The position numbers and the translations under genes are program-made. Shown one piece after another: positions 6,958 to 15,447 of a stretch of 44,078 bases of DNA. The DNA comes from Candidatus Poribacteria bacterium (GTDB lineage: Bacteria; Poribacteria; WGA-4E; GCA-2687025): NCBI GenBank assembly GCA_018644665.1, contig JABGQA010000071.1:1-44078 (forward strand). Reading direction: 5' to 3'. How positions within the stretch are numbered: the first letter of the stretch is position 1; each line of letters begins with the position of its first letter. A model generated the notes under the pieces. It saw only the letters and a list, made by a program, of their open reading frames with translations, was not told the DNA's origin and did no database searches.

Positions 6958-9273
6958 ATGATGCTACTCGCTCTACTGCTTGCCGCGCAGACCGCGGCGC
7001 CGAACATCGTGACCAACGGCGACTTCGAGCAGGGCCTCGAGGGTTGGACGATCTGGACCCGCGAGCCAGATGTCGGAGCCGTGGACCTGGATCACGCCAT
7101 CCGCCATTCCGGCGCCAACGCCGCGAGGATCGACCACTCGGGCGATAGAGATTGGAGCTTCGCGCCGTGGGACGGATTGCCCGTCAACGCAGGCGACCGG
7201 TTTGAGCTGACGGGCGCGCTACGCGTCGCGGGTGAGGGTAGCGCGACGATCGGCGTCATCACGTACGACGCCGACGCACAAGCGCTGGATTGGGCGTACG
7301 CCGATCGGAGCGTCACCGACACCTCGGGCGAGTGGGCACGCGTCTCGTCTGAGTTCGTCGTGCAGCCGGGCGTGGAGCGGATCGTGCCGCGGCTCGTCGG
7401 CGACGGGCCGGCCAGCGTCTGGCTAGACGACTTCGCACTCGCCGCCAGGGGCTCCGTGATGCGAGATCGGGCCGACCTGCCGAGGACGTGGACCGTGGAG
7501 AACGCGCGCCTCGCCGTGACCGTGGAGACCACGGACGGTCGCCTGACGGTTCGCGACAAATGCACCCAGGACACGTGGGAGCAGAGCAGCGGCTCCACGA
7601 ACGTGATGGTGACGGGCGCCACGCGCACGGGTGACCGGATCGACCTCACGATGATCCACACGTCGACCGCGCGGGAGATACGCGCGAGCGTGGAGCTGGT
7701 CGCCGATACGGCCGAGTTCACAGTGGAACTCAACGGCGAGGGAGATCTCGACGACGCCCTCGCCTATCCACACCCGTTCACGACACGCCCCGGCGACCGC
7801 GTCATCGTTCCGATGAACGAGGGCATCTCGTATCCCGTCGACGATGACGCGGTCGATCCCATGCGGCTCATCGCGTACGGCGGCCACGGCATCTCTATGT
7901 CGTTCTGGGGCGTCACGCGCGGACCCGGCGGGCATATGGCGATCATCGAGACGCCCGACGACGCCGCGATCCGCATAGAACGCGCGGATGGGCTGCTCGC
8001 GGTCGAGCCGGAATGGGTGGCGCAGAAGGGCGCGTTCGGATACGCGCGGCGCTTGCGATACGTCTTCTTCGATGACGGCGGATACGTCGCGATGTGCAAG
8101 CGGTACCGTGAGCACGCGAAGGAGGAGGGTCGGTTCAGAACGCTACGGGAGAAACGAGACGCCAACCCGAACGTGGACCGGCTGATCGGCGCCGTCAACG
8201 TGTGGTGCTGGGAGGGGGACGCGCCGGCATGGGTGGAGGAGTTGCGCGACCAGGGGATCGAACGAATCCTGTGGAGCCATCGCGAAGACCCGGACTCCAT
8301 CCGGCGAATGAACGAGATGGGCGTCCTGACCAGTCGCTATGACATTGTCCAGGACGTGATGGACCCGGCGAACTTCCCCAACCTCAACTGGGTCCACTCC
8401 GACTGGCCCACCGAGGCGTGGCCCGCGGACCTGATGATCGACTCCGACGGCGAGTGGATTCGAGGGTGGGGAGTGCGCGCCAAGGACGGCGAACTGCACC
8501 CGTGTGGGGTCGTGTGCGACATGCAGGCGGTCTCGTACATGCGGGCCCGGCTGGCGACCGAGTTGGCGGACCATCCCTACCTGTGCCGATTCATCGACAC
8601 GACCACCGCGACACCGTGGCGCGAATGCTATGACCCGGTGCACCCGGTGACGCGTGGCGAAAGCCGGCACTGGAAGATGGAGTTGCTGCGGTCGGTCTCG
8701 GAGGGCGCCGGCCTCGTCACGGGCAGCGAGACGGGGCACGACGCGGCGGTACCGTACGTCGACTACTTCGAGGGGATGCTCAGCCTCGGGCCGTATCGCG
8801 TGCCCGACGCGGGACGCGACATGATCAAGCCGTGGGATGTCGTGCCGGAACGCGTCGCCAAGTTCCAGGTCGGCCACGAGTACCGTCTTCCTTTGTGGGA
8901 ACTCGTGTATCACGACTGCGTCGTCGCGCAGTGGTATTGGGGCGACTACAACAACAAGCTCCCGTCGGTGTGGGAAAGGCGCGACCTGTTCAACATGCTC
9001 TACGGGACACCGCCGATGTTCATGTTCAACCGGGAGATCTGGGAGGCGAACAAGGAGCGCTTCGCACGCAGCTACGCCGACGTGTCAGCGGTCGCGCGCG
9101 CCGTCGGTTACGCCGAGATGACGGACCATCGCTTCCTGACTGACGATGGGAGCGTGCAGCGGACGGAGTTCGCGAACGGCGTGACAGTAACCGTTAACTT
9201 CGGGGACGAGCCCTTCCAGACCGTCGCCGGCGCCGAGATCGCGCCGCTAGGGCATCGAGTAGACGGTATCTAG
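6958..9273 (+). CDS. Exported GH101/DUF5696-like glycoside hydrolase with N-terminal carbohydrate-binding domain
   Basis: A 771-residue protein starting MMLLALLLAAQTAAP, a short signal peptide; ATG 6958 follows a GGGGG stretch, while the in-frame extension back to 6829 looks non-coding. Residues about 15-150 resemble CBM4/9 (NIVTNGDFEQGLEGW near the start, VWLDDFALAARG at the end). From about 165 the protein resembles the DUF5696/GH101-like family, related to endo-alpha-N-acetylgalactosaminidases that remove O-linked glycans: NVWCWEGDAPAWVEELRDQG, then the aromatic-rich CVVAQWYWGDYNNKLPSVWE and the MLYGTPPMFMFN segment. Exact specificity cannot be read. It is followed by two lipoproteins and a sialate esterase on the same strand, consistent with breakdown of host or algal O-glycans (inference). 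Confidence 0.8.
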   Translation: MMLLALLLAAQTAAPNIVTNGDFEQGLEGWTIWTREPDVGAVDLDHAIRHSGANAARIDHSGDRDWSFAPWDGLPVNAGDRFELTGALRVAGEGSATIGVITYDADAQALDWAYADRSVTDTSGEWARVSSEFVVQPGVERIVPRLVGDGPASVWLDDFALAARGSVMRDRADLPRTWTVENARLAVTVETTDGRLTVRDKCTQDTWEQSSGSTNVMVTGATRTGDRIDLTMIHTSTAREIRASVELVADTAEFTVELNGEGDLDDALAYPHPFTTRPGDRVIVPMNEGISYPVDDDAVDPMRLIAYGGHGISMSFWGVTRGPGGHMAIIETPDDAAIRIERADGLLAVEPEWVAQKGAFGYARRLRYVFFDDGGYVAMCKRYREHAKEEGRFRTLREKRDANPNVDRLIGAVNVWCWEGDAPAWVEELRDQGIERILWSHREDPDSIRRMNEMGVLTSRYDIVQDVMDPANFPNLNWVHSDWPTEAWPADLMIDSDGEWIRGWGVRAKDGELHPCGVVCDMQAVSYMRARLATELADHPYLCRFIDTTTATPWRECYDPVHPVTRGESRHWKMELLRSVSEGAGLVTGSETGHDAAVPYVDYFEGMLSLGPYRVPDAGRDMIKPWDVVPERVAKFQVGHEYRLPLWELVYHDCVVAQWYWGDYNNKLPSVWERRDLFNMLYGTPPMFMFNREIWEANKERFARSYADVSAVARAVGYAEMTDHRFLTDDGSVQRTEFANGVTVTVNFGDEPFQTVAGAEIAPLGHRVDGI

Positions 9274-9588
9274 GCCGTTAGCATCGCCTCCCATGTGCTC
9301 GGACTGCGTGCGCGACGCGCAACCGCGGAACACGGGCGGGACATCGGTCATTGGGTGGCCTTAATGAGCCATCCTCTCGCTTCCTGCCCCATACGGGACA
9401 AGCCACGCCCACAACCGGGTGGCCTCGGCCCTCCCCACAGCCGACGGATGCGCCCCTACGCCCGTTACGAGGGCGGGCCGGTGGCTTGCTCCCATGGCGT
9501 TCTTCTTGCGTTTGGGCGGCGTACATCAGTGCCGAACCACACGCCGTACACCCTCGGACATTCGGCGTGACATCGTGCAGGGACACAG
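9274..9588. other. Intergenic stretch, no gene seen
   Basis: About 315 bases between the glycosidase and the first lipoprotein. Short frames occur on both strands but none has a plausible ribosome-binding site or protein-like composition. No strong hairpin was found. Confidence 0.5.
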
Positions 9589-10662
9589 ATGCTACGCCCA
9601 CGCCCGGTCGCTATGACTGTCCGACCCGCGCACGCCCTGCTTGTCATCGCGCTTTCGATATGCCCTCTGTTAGGGTGCGCACGCCTCCTCTCTCGGAACC
9701 CGTTGATCAATCGCGCCCTTGAGGCGGGCGTCGAGACGCGGGCGCGGGTAGACGGCATGTCGAATACCGCTGGATCGGTGGCCTCGCCGCTCGTCGATGG
9801 CGATGTCCGTACGGCGATCTGGGCCACCGAAGCGTCGGTCGTCCTTCCCGTACCCCGCCCTGTAAGCAGGATCGACGTGCGAGCGCCGGACGTCATCGAC
9901 ATGGACGTGTATATCAGGGAGTCGCGGAACGGTCGTTACCGCCGCGTGCGCAGGTTCACCAACTCCACAGGGCGTTTACGCGTGAAGCTCGCGGGGAGTC
10001 CGACGCTGGACGGCGTTGAGGTCCGCGTGCGGAGGAGCGCGACCGATGTTCAGCTCCGACGTGAGGAGTGGCGGGCCGCACTAGGCGACGCCGGCGCCCG
10101 AGCAGTCCGGGGCCTGATGAGACGAGAGGAACGCCACCTGTGGCCGAAAGATCAGAGGAACGGCTGGGGTGTCCTGGAGTTGGAGGCGATCACGGAAGAG
10201 CCGGTTCGTCCACCGGTGAGCTATGTGCGCGCACGGATCTACGAGATCGAGCTTCTCGGCCCGACGCTGCCCGGAAGCGCCTTCGCGAGCACGCCCGCGT
10301 CTGAGTCCAATTGGGGGGCGCCGTTCTGCGACGGGCCGGCACGCGATGGTCCGGCTGTCGCTAGATCGGTCGCGGCCGATCCGCCCGTCCCCATTCGGTT
10401 GTGCCTCTTCCCGAGAGCCTGTAATGTCCGCGTGAAACCTGCCATGGCGCACGAGCCACGCGGGGTCGCGTCAGGTACGGGGAGGCCCGTCTGTGCGAAC
10501 GCTCACTCACGCTCTCCTGTCTTGCTGGGTCATCGCTGCGCTGGGCGGCTGTTCTGCGACGCTCGTGAACCACACGGCCACGACCGGCGCGACCGCCACG
10601 GACCTGCGATTCGTCGACGGCGACGCGACGACCCACGGTGTGACCCAGTTTCTAGACGGTGA
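9589..10662 (+). CDS. Discoidin-like lipoprotein 1, with an abnormal C-terminal overrun
   Basis: The N-terminus is a lipoprotein signal with lipobox LLGC (Cys30 from ATG 9589; ATG 9613 is an alternative start). A beta-sandwich of the F5/8 (discoidin) kind follows: PLVDGDVRTAIW, then RIDVRAPDVIDMDVYI and a final IYEIELLGP near residue 225. This layout matches the next gene, which ends right after IHEIELFGP. Here the frame instead runs another 130 residues of low-quality arginine- and proline-rich sequence, overlapping the next gene's first 170 bases. The natural end is probably near 10270-10304, and the stop has been lost, for instance by a small indel; a TGA in another frame lies at 10302. 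The conserved part supports a surface glycan-binding role (inference). Confidence 0.65.
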   Translation: MLRPRPVAMTVRPAHALLVIALSICPLLGCARLLSRNPLINRALEAGVETRARVDGMSNTAGSVASPLVDGDVRTAIWATEASVVLPVPRPVSRIDVRAPDVIDMDVYIRESRNGRYRRVRRFTNSTGRLRVKLAGSPTLDGVEVRVRRSATDVQLRREEWRAALGDAGARAVRGLMRREERHLWPKDQRNGWGVLELEAITEEPVRPPVSYVRARIYEIELLGPTLPGSAFASTPASESNWGAPFCDGPARDGPAVARSVAADPPVPIRLCLFPRACNVRVKPAMAHEPRGVASGTGRPVCANAHSRSPVLLGHRCAGRLFCDAREPHGHDRRDRHGPAIRRRRRDDPRCDPVSRR

Positions 10663-11116
10663 TGAGTCGGTGGGCGCGTCCGCGGCTCTGGTGACGCTCT
10701 CGGCGCCGCGCGTGGTGACCAAGCTGGTCGTCCACTCGCCGGATCTGCTGTCGTACGAGGTGTTCGTACGCGACCCAACCACGCAGGAATGGGTCGCCAA
10801 CGGCTATCACCAGGGGTACGCAGCCCCAGCCAACATGCGGACGGCGGTTCGCCTGAAGGGTCGCCCGCTGACGGATGCCGTCCTGCTACGCGTCGTCCGC
10901 ACCACCGAGGACCACCGGAGTCGGACGAAGACACTCAGCCGCATGAACGAGGCGTACCGGGGCTCGACACTGGACGGGGTGAGCGCGCGCAGCATCGACC
11001 GCGGGCGTCGGGCGGTCGCCCAAGAAATCGCTGCGGCCTCAGCTCGCGGTGACCTGCAGGGCGTCGCCACAATACACGAAATCGAACTGTTCGGCCCGGC
11101 CGAGCAGCCGCAATAG
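10493..11116 (+). CDS. Discoidin-like lipoprotein 2 (paralogue of the preceding gene)
   Basis: A 207-residue protein with a lipoprotein signal and lipobox LGGC (Cys20). The mature part has the same order of segments as the upstream gene: QFLDGDESVG, then VVTKLVVHSPDLLSYEVFV, a charged helix (TLSRMNEAYRG onward), and a C-terminal ATIHEIELFGP. This looks like a discoidin/F5-8 type beta-sandwich with a helical insertion, anchored to the membrane. The tandem pair probably arose by duplication. Its 5' 170 bases overlap the overrun of lipoprotein 1. A perfect 15-bp hairpin follows the stop codon by four bases. The function is unknown; a glycan-binding partner for the neighbouring hydrolases is plausible. 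Confidence 0.75.
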   Translation: MRTLTHALLSCWVIAALGGCSATLVNHTATTGATATDLRFVDGDATTHGVTQFLDGDESVGASAALVTLSAPRVVTKLVVHSPDLLSYEVFVRDPTTQEWVANGYHQGYAAPANMRTAVRLKGRPLTDAVLLRVVRTTEDHRSRTKTLSRMNEAYRGSTLDGVSARSIDRGRRAVAQEIAAASARGDLQGVATIHEIELFGPAEQPQ

Positions 11117-11120
11117 CGAA

Positions 11121-11157
11121 TAGCGCAGAGACGGCGTCTGATGCCGTCTCTGCGCTA
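11121..11157 (+). terminator. Perfect 15-bp stem-loop after lipoprotein 2
   Basis: TAGCGCAGAGACGGC (11121-11135) pairs perfectly with 11143-11157 across a seven-base loop GTCTGAT. It begins four bases after the lipoprotein stop codon and ends 15 bases before the esterase-dehalogenase start. There is no T-run, so it may stop transcription weakly, protect the upstream mRNA end or set relative expression. Confidence 0.6.
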
Positions 11158-11172
11158 GGGAGATGCCGCAAT

Positions 11173-13686
11173 ATGCGACCGGATGCTCGCCCGAGCCAGC
11201 CACGACGCCTTGTATACGTGATGAGTGCGGCGCTCGCGCTCGCGCTTGTGTGCGCCGGGCCGTTATCGGCGGAGGTCCAACTAGCGTCGGTGTTCACCGA
11301 CAACATGGTGCTTCAGCGCGGGATCGCATTGCCCGTGTGGGGGACGGCGGCGCCCGGCGAGGAAATCATCGTCGCGCTGAACGGCCGTGCGGAGACGACG
11401 ACTGCGGACGCAGACGGGGCGTGGCGCGTCGACCTCCCGTCCGTGTATGCCGGCGGCCCGTATGCTCTCGTCGCAGAAGCGACCAACCGGGTCGCCCTGA
11501 CGAACGTGCTCGTCGGCGACGTATGGGTGGGCTCTGGTCAGTCGAACATGCAGTGGACGGTGGGGAACTCGGACGACGCGGAAGCGGAGATCGCTGCGGC
11601 AGACTACCCGCAAATCCGACTGATGTCCGTGCCACGCACGGTCTCCGGCACCCCGACCGACTCCGTGGACGTACAGTGGACGGAGTGCAGTCCCGAGTCC
11701 GTGCGGGGGTTTTCGGCAGTGGCGTACTACTTCGGGCGCGAACTGCATCGCGAGTTGGGCGTCCCGATCGGGTTGATCCATTCATCGTGGGGTGGCACGC
11801 GCATTGAGGCGTGGATGAGCGCCGAGGCGATGTCGGATCCGGCGTACGCGCATGTACTGGCTGACTACGAACGGCGTGAGGCCAAGTATGCCGAGGATCT
11901 GGCAGCGTACGAGCAGCAGCAGGCCGACTGGATGGCCGCCCGGGCCCTGCCGGTCGATGAACAGCCCGTTCCTGTCCCTACGGCCGGCTGGCCTCCGGGC
12001 GAGGTCGACATGTGGCCGCAGCGGCCGTCGGGACTGTACAACGCGATGATCGCGCCGCTCATGCCGTTCGCCATCCGAGGCGTGATCTGGTATCAGGGCG
12101 AGAGCAACGCGTCGTCGGCGTTCCGCTACCGCAGCATGTTCCCCACGATGATCCGCGACTGGCGCGCGAAGTGGGGCCAGGGCGACTTCCCGTTCCTCTT
12201 CGTGCAGTTGGCCAACTGGCTTTGGCCGAGCCTCACGCCCATAGACGACGCTTGGGCGGAGCTCCGCGAGGCGCAGCTCATGACGCTGGCGGAGCCGGCC
12301 ACGGCGATGGCCGTCGCCATCGACATCGGCAATCCCACGGACATTCATCCGCGGAACAAGCAGGACGTCGGCCGACGTCTGGCGCTGGGGGCGCTCGCGA
12401 AGGCGCATGGACGCGACGTCGCCTACTCTGGCCCGATGTACGAGTCGATGCGAGGCGAAGACGGGGCTCTCTTCCTGACGTTTGCGCACACGGACGGGGG
12501 GTTGGTCTACGAGGGTCGTGAGAACCGGGGATTCGCGGACTCCACGGGCTTCGCCGTCGCGGGTGAGGGCGGGGAGTATCGGTGGGCGGATGCCGAGGTC
12601 GTGGGCGATGAACTCCGCGTTTGGAGCGACAACGTTGACGAGCCGGTATCGGTCCGGTACGGATGGTCGACGAACCCGCCATCGACGCTGACGAACGGCG
12701 TCGGACTCCCCGCGTCGCCGTTCCGCACGGACGACACGCCAGGCGTCACCGTACTTGAGATTCCTCCGGCGCCGGAGAGCGGGACTGCGCCCGCGGTGAC
12801 GATCTCGGCGGAGTTCCCGTACGAGTCGAAGTACGTCGATGTTCTCGGCGAGCGCATGCACTACGTCGAAGAGGGCGAAGGCTCCCCGATTCTGTTCCTA
12901 CACGGCAACCCGACGTCGTCGTACCTCTGGCGAAACGTGCTGCCGTTCCTTCAGCCTCTGGGGCGCGTGATCGCGGTGGACAACATCGGCTTCGGCAAGT
13001 CCGCCAAGCCGGACGGCGACTACACGTTCGCGATGCACAGCCGGTACATCGACGGCTTCATCGAGGCGCTGGGACTGAACGACATCACGCTCGTTTCCCA
13101 CGACTGGGGGTCGGGGTTGGCGCTGCACTACGCGTCGCGGCATGAGGACAACGTGCGCGCCGTGGCGTTCATGGAGGCGCTCGTGCCGCCCGTCATGCCG
13201 GTCACCGACCCGACCGCCTTCCCCGAGGACATGCAGGAGTTCTTCCGCACGATGCGTGATCCCGTGATCGGCCCCCAGGCGGTCATCGAGGGGAACGCGT
13301 TCATCGAAGACATGCTGCCGAAGAGCATCCTGCGCCGCATGACGCATGCGGAGATGGAGGCGTATCGTGAGCCGTTCCGCGACCCGGCGACGCGTAGACC
13401 AATACTCGTCTGGCCGAACGAGATCCCCATCGCGGGCGAACCCGCCGACACGACCGCGGCAGTGGAAGCGTACGGCGCCTGGCTCATGACGACGGACATG
13501 CCGAAGCTGCACGTGTACGTGTCGCCCGGCATGATCAACCCGCCACAGGTGGTCGAGGCGTTGACCGGGATGCTCACGAACTACGAGACGGCGTACGTCG
13601 GGCGGGGTCTGCACTACATCCAGGAAGATCACCCCGAGGCCATCGGTCGGGCGCTTGCGGACTGGTACCGACGTCTGGGGGACTGA
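11173..13686 (+). CDS. Exported fusion: sialate O-acetylesterase + haloalkane dehalogenase (HLD-II type)
   Basis: An 837-residue protein with a signal peptide (to about residue 33) and two complete enzymes. Residues 34-535 are a sialate 9-O-acetylesterase: the GQSNMQW block with nucleophile S124, WYQGESN at 306-312 and D390-x-H392 in TDIHPRNK, ending with LPASPFRTD, the usual family terminus. After a linker of about 25 residues comes a full haloalkane dehalogenase (about 547-837): HGNPTSSYLW with halide-binding N579, SHDWGS with nucleophile D644 and halide-binding W645, acid E668 in AFMEALV and base H814 in LHYIQEDHP. The D-H-E triad with an N/W halide site is the HLD-II pattern. No stop or frameshift lies at the junction. 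The first half removes O-acetyl groups from sialic acids; the second replaces a carbon-bound halogen by hydroxyl. The biological link is unclear. Confidence 0.92.
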   Translation: MRPDARPSQPRRLVYVMSAALALALVCAGPLSAEVQLASVFTDNMVLQRGIALPVWGTAAPGEEIIVALNGRAETTTADADGAWRVDLPSVYAGGPYALVAEATNRVALTNVLVGDVWVGSGQSNMQWTVGNSDDAEAEIAAADYPQIRLMSVPRTVSGTPTDSVDVQWTECSPESVRGFSAVAYYFGRELHRELGVPIGLIHSSWGGTRIEAWMSAEAMSDPAYAHVLADYERREAKYAEDLAAYEQQQADWMAARALPVDEQPVPVPTAGWPPGEVDMWPQRPSGLYNAMIAPLMPFAIRGVIWYQGESNASSAFRYRSMFPTMIRDWRAKWGQGDFPFLFVQLANWLWPSLTPIDDAWAELREAQLMTLAEPATAMAVAIDIGNPTDIHPRNKQDVGRRLALGALAKAHGRDVAYSGPMYESMRGEDGALFLTFAHTDGGLVYEGRENRGFADSTGFAVAGEGGEYRWADAEVVGDELRVWSDNVDEPVSVRYGWSTNPPSTLTNGVGLPASPFRTDDTPGVTVLEIPPAPESGTAPAVTISAEFPYESKYVDVLGERMHYVEEGEGSPILFLHGNPTSSYLWRNVLPFLQPLGRVIAVDNIGFGKSAKPDGDYTFAMHSRYIDGFIEALGLNDITLVSHDWGSGLALHYASRHEDNVRAVAFMEALVPPVMPVTDPTAFPEDMQEFFRTMRDPVIGPQAVIEGNAFIEDMLPKSILRRMTHAEMEAYREPFRDPATRRPILVWPNEIPIAGEPADTTAAVEAYGAWLMTTDMPKLHVYVSPGMINPPQVVEALTGMLTNYETAYVGRGLHYIQEDHPEAIGRALADWYRRLGD

Positions 13687-14129
13687 CGGGAGAGACAGCT
13701 CTCGCTGGCGTGCGCGGGTGACGGGCGCAGGGCATCTGCGTGCTGCGATACGGCCTGTGGCTTGCCCGGAGTGGTTGCAGGGGCGGCGATGGTCGCGGTG
13801 GCTGCGGGCCGACTGATGACAGTCACCCACTACATGTCGGGTCCGACTGCGGCCACGAGACAGTGACAGACCTGGCCTGAAGTTGCCCGATGCGTGGGCC
13901 CGGTCGCGGTTGTAGGCGCGTACGGCGCATCGTCTGACCGCCATTCGTGTGCGCTTGATCCGCAGTGCGTGGCTGCCGCAGGTCCACCACCGTACGCACT
14001 GTATGCACGATCGACAGTGGGCGCGCCGCCGCCGCTACGGGCGTGCCCTACGCAACCCGGCCGCATGACGCTCCCACGCCGTGCTATTCTGACGGCGCTT
14101 GGGTCTTTCACAGGACAGGTCGGAGAATC
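13687..14129. other. Intergenic stretch, no gene seen
   Basis: About 440 bases between the fusion enzyme and the propeller protein. A weak five-base stem (GAGAG/CTCTC) sits just after the stop codon. Short frames on both strands look like chance. The promoter of the following gene is presumably here but cannot be pinned down. Confidence 0.45.
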
Positions 14130-15353
14130 GTGGGAAACGCCACTGCAGGCCGCCAATCGCGGCGCATCGCATGGCACGCACTCGTCTGCGTCCTCATCGC
14201 GCTACGGTCGGACGCCGCCGATCTCTTCACGGACGCTGACGCCGTCGTGCCGACGCCAGACGTGTCGGCGCCACGGTATCTCCGCCCGACGACCGATCCC
14301 GCGTTCGACACCCGCGTGACGCGGATCACCGACGACCCAGGCGTCACGAGCGGCGACGTCACATGGGGAGATCGCGCGCGGCATGGCTACTCGAAAGTCC
14401 AGCCGTGGAACGCCGACGAGTCGCTACTGATGATCCTCAACAGCGGTCGGCCATCGACGCTGATCCTCGATGGCGAGACCTACGAGTACCGATTCGCCGT
14501 AGACTTCGCCCATGACGAGATACGCTGGCACCCGACGCGCCCGAACGTGATGGTCTACACGCGCGGCAACACGCTGAACTTGTACGACGTCGCCTCCGCG
14601 CAGCACACGCTCCTGCGCCTATTCGCGGAGTACGAGGATACGCGCTATGCCCTGAAAATCGGCCCGTGGGAAGGGAACCTGTCGAACGACGGGGCCTGGA
14701 TCGCGCTCGTGAGCGCGGCGGAGTCCGGCGAGTACGAGGTCTACGCCTACGACATCTCCGCCGATACGAAGCATCGACCGATGAGCCTCGGGCAGGAGTC
14801 GCTCCGCGCCGATTTCGATTGGGCCTCGATGTCCGCGTCCGGGACGTACGTGGTGATCCAACGGAGCGACACGGACACGCGCGTCTACGATCGCGAGATG
14901 AACTTCGTCGGGAAGCTGCCCGTGAACATCAGCCACTTCGACCTGGCGGTAGACGTCGACGAAGAGGATGTCGCGGTGGGTGTGTCGAAGCCCGGCGCGT
15001 ACGACGGAAGCGTCGTGAAGGTCCGCCTCCGCGACGGCCACGTGACGCGTCTGACGACCTTGGGCTACGCGAGCCACACGTCGACGCGGAACATCCGTAG
15101 GCGCGGCTGGGCCTACGTGACATACCAGACGCGGTCGGCGAGCTGGCCGCCCTATCACGACGAGATCGTCGCGGTGAAGATGGACGGGAGCGGCGCCATC
15201 GAGCGGTACGCGCACATGCACGCTCTGCGAACCGACTATCCAACGGAGGCGCAGGCGTGTCCGTCGCCGGACGGTCGGAGGGTCGTCTTCGCGAGCACGT
15301 GGGATGAGCCATCTGGGCGGCCGATTGGCTGCTACGTCGTAGACGCGCGGTGA
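14130..15353 (+). CDS. Exported beta-propeller (WD40/TolB-like) protein
   Basis: A 407-residue protein starting at GTG 14130, which follows CGGAG and opens a signal peptide (RRIAWHALVCVLIALRSDAADL). The open frame extends back to 13965, but that part does not look like protein. The mature region has repeated strand patterns typical of TolB/WD40-like propellers: EIRWHPTRPNVMVYTRG, NLSNDGAWIALVS and ACPSPDGRRVVFAST, with the S-P-D-G-R element of this fold. Some oligogalacturonate lyases share it, but no catalytic site was recognised. It follows the glycan-degrading genes on the same strand and may be a periplasmic binding or lyase component. It converges on lon. Confidence 0.75.
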   Translation: MGNATAGRQSRRIAWHALVCVLIALRSDAADLFTDADAVVPTPDVSAPRYLRPTTDPAFDTRVTRITDDPGVTSGDVTWGDRARHGYSKVQPWNADESLLMILNSGRPSTLILDGETYEYRFAVDFAHDEIRWHPTRPNVMVYTRGNTLNLYDVASAQHTLLRLFAEYEDTRYALKIGPWEGNLSNDGAWIALVSAAESGEYEVYAYDISADTKHRPMSLGQESLRADFDWASMSASGTYVVIQRSDTDTRVYDREMNFVGKLPVNISHFDLAVDVDEEDVAVGVSKPGAYDGSVVKVRLRDGHVTRLTTLGYASHTSTRNIRRRGWAYVTYQTRSASWPPYHDEIVAVKMDGSGAIERYAHMHALRTDYPTEAQACPSPDGRRVVFASTWDEPSGRPIGCYVVDAR

Positions 15354-15380
15354 CCTGTCCACATCGGGCATCGGCGTGCG

Positions 15381-15412
15381 GAAACGAAAAGGGCGAGGTC
15401 GCCCTCGCCCTT
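15381..15412 (-). terminator. Rho-independent terminator of lon
   Basis: On the minus strand, AAGGGCGAGG and CCTCGCCCTT form a 10-bp stem with a four-base loop, followed by TTTTCGTTT. It begins about 35 bases past the lon stop codon. On the plus strand it could also help end the convergent propeller transcript. Confidence 0.85.
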
Positions 15413-15447
15413 CCACAAACTCGCTGACTGCGCCGACGAATCGGCCG

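Noticed and set aside
11782..12861. 359-residue open frame antisense to the esterase-dehalogenase
   Set aside because: It lies wholly opposite a strongly supported gene and is dominated by Arg, Val, His and Asp, typical of antisense frames.
13965..14129. N-terminal extension of the propeller protein
   Set aside because: The extension has no protein-like character, whereas GTG 14130 has a ribosome-binding site and opens a signal peptide.
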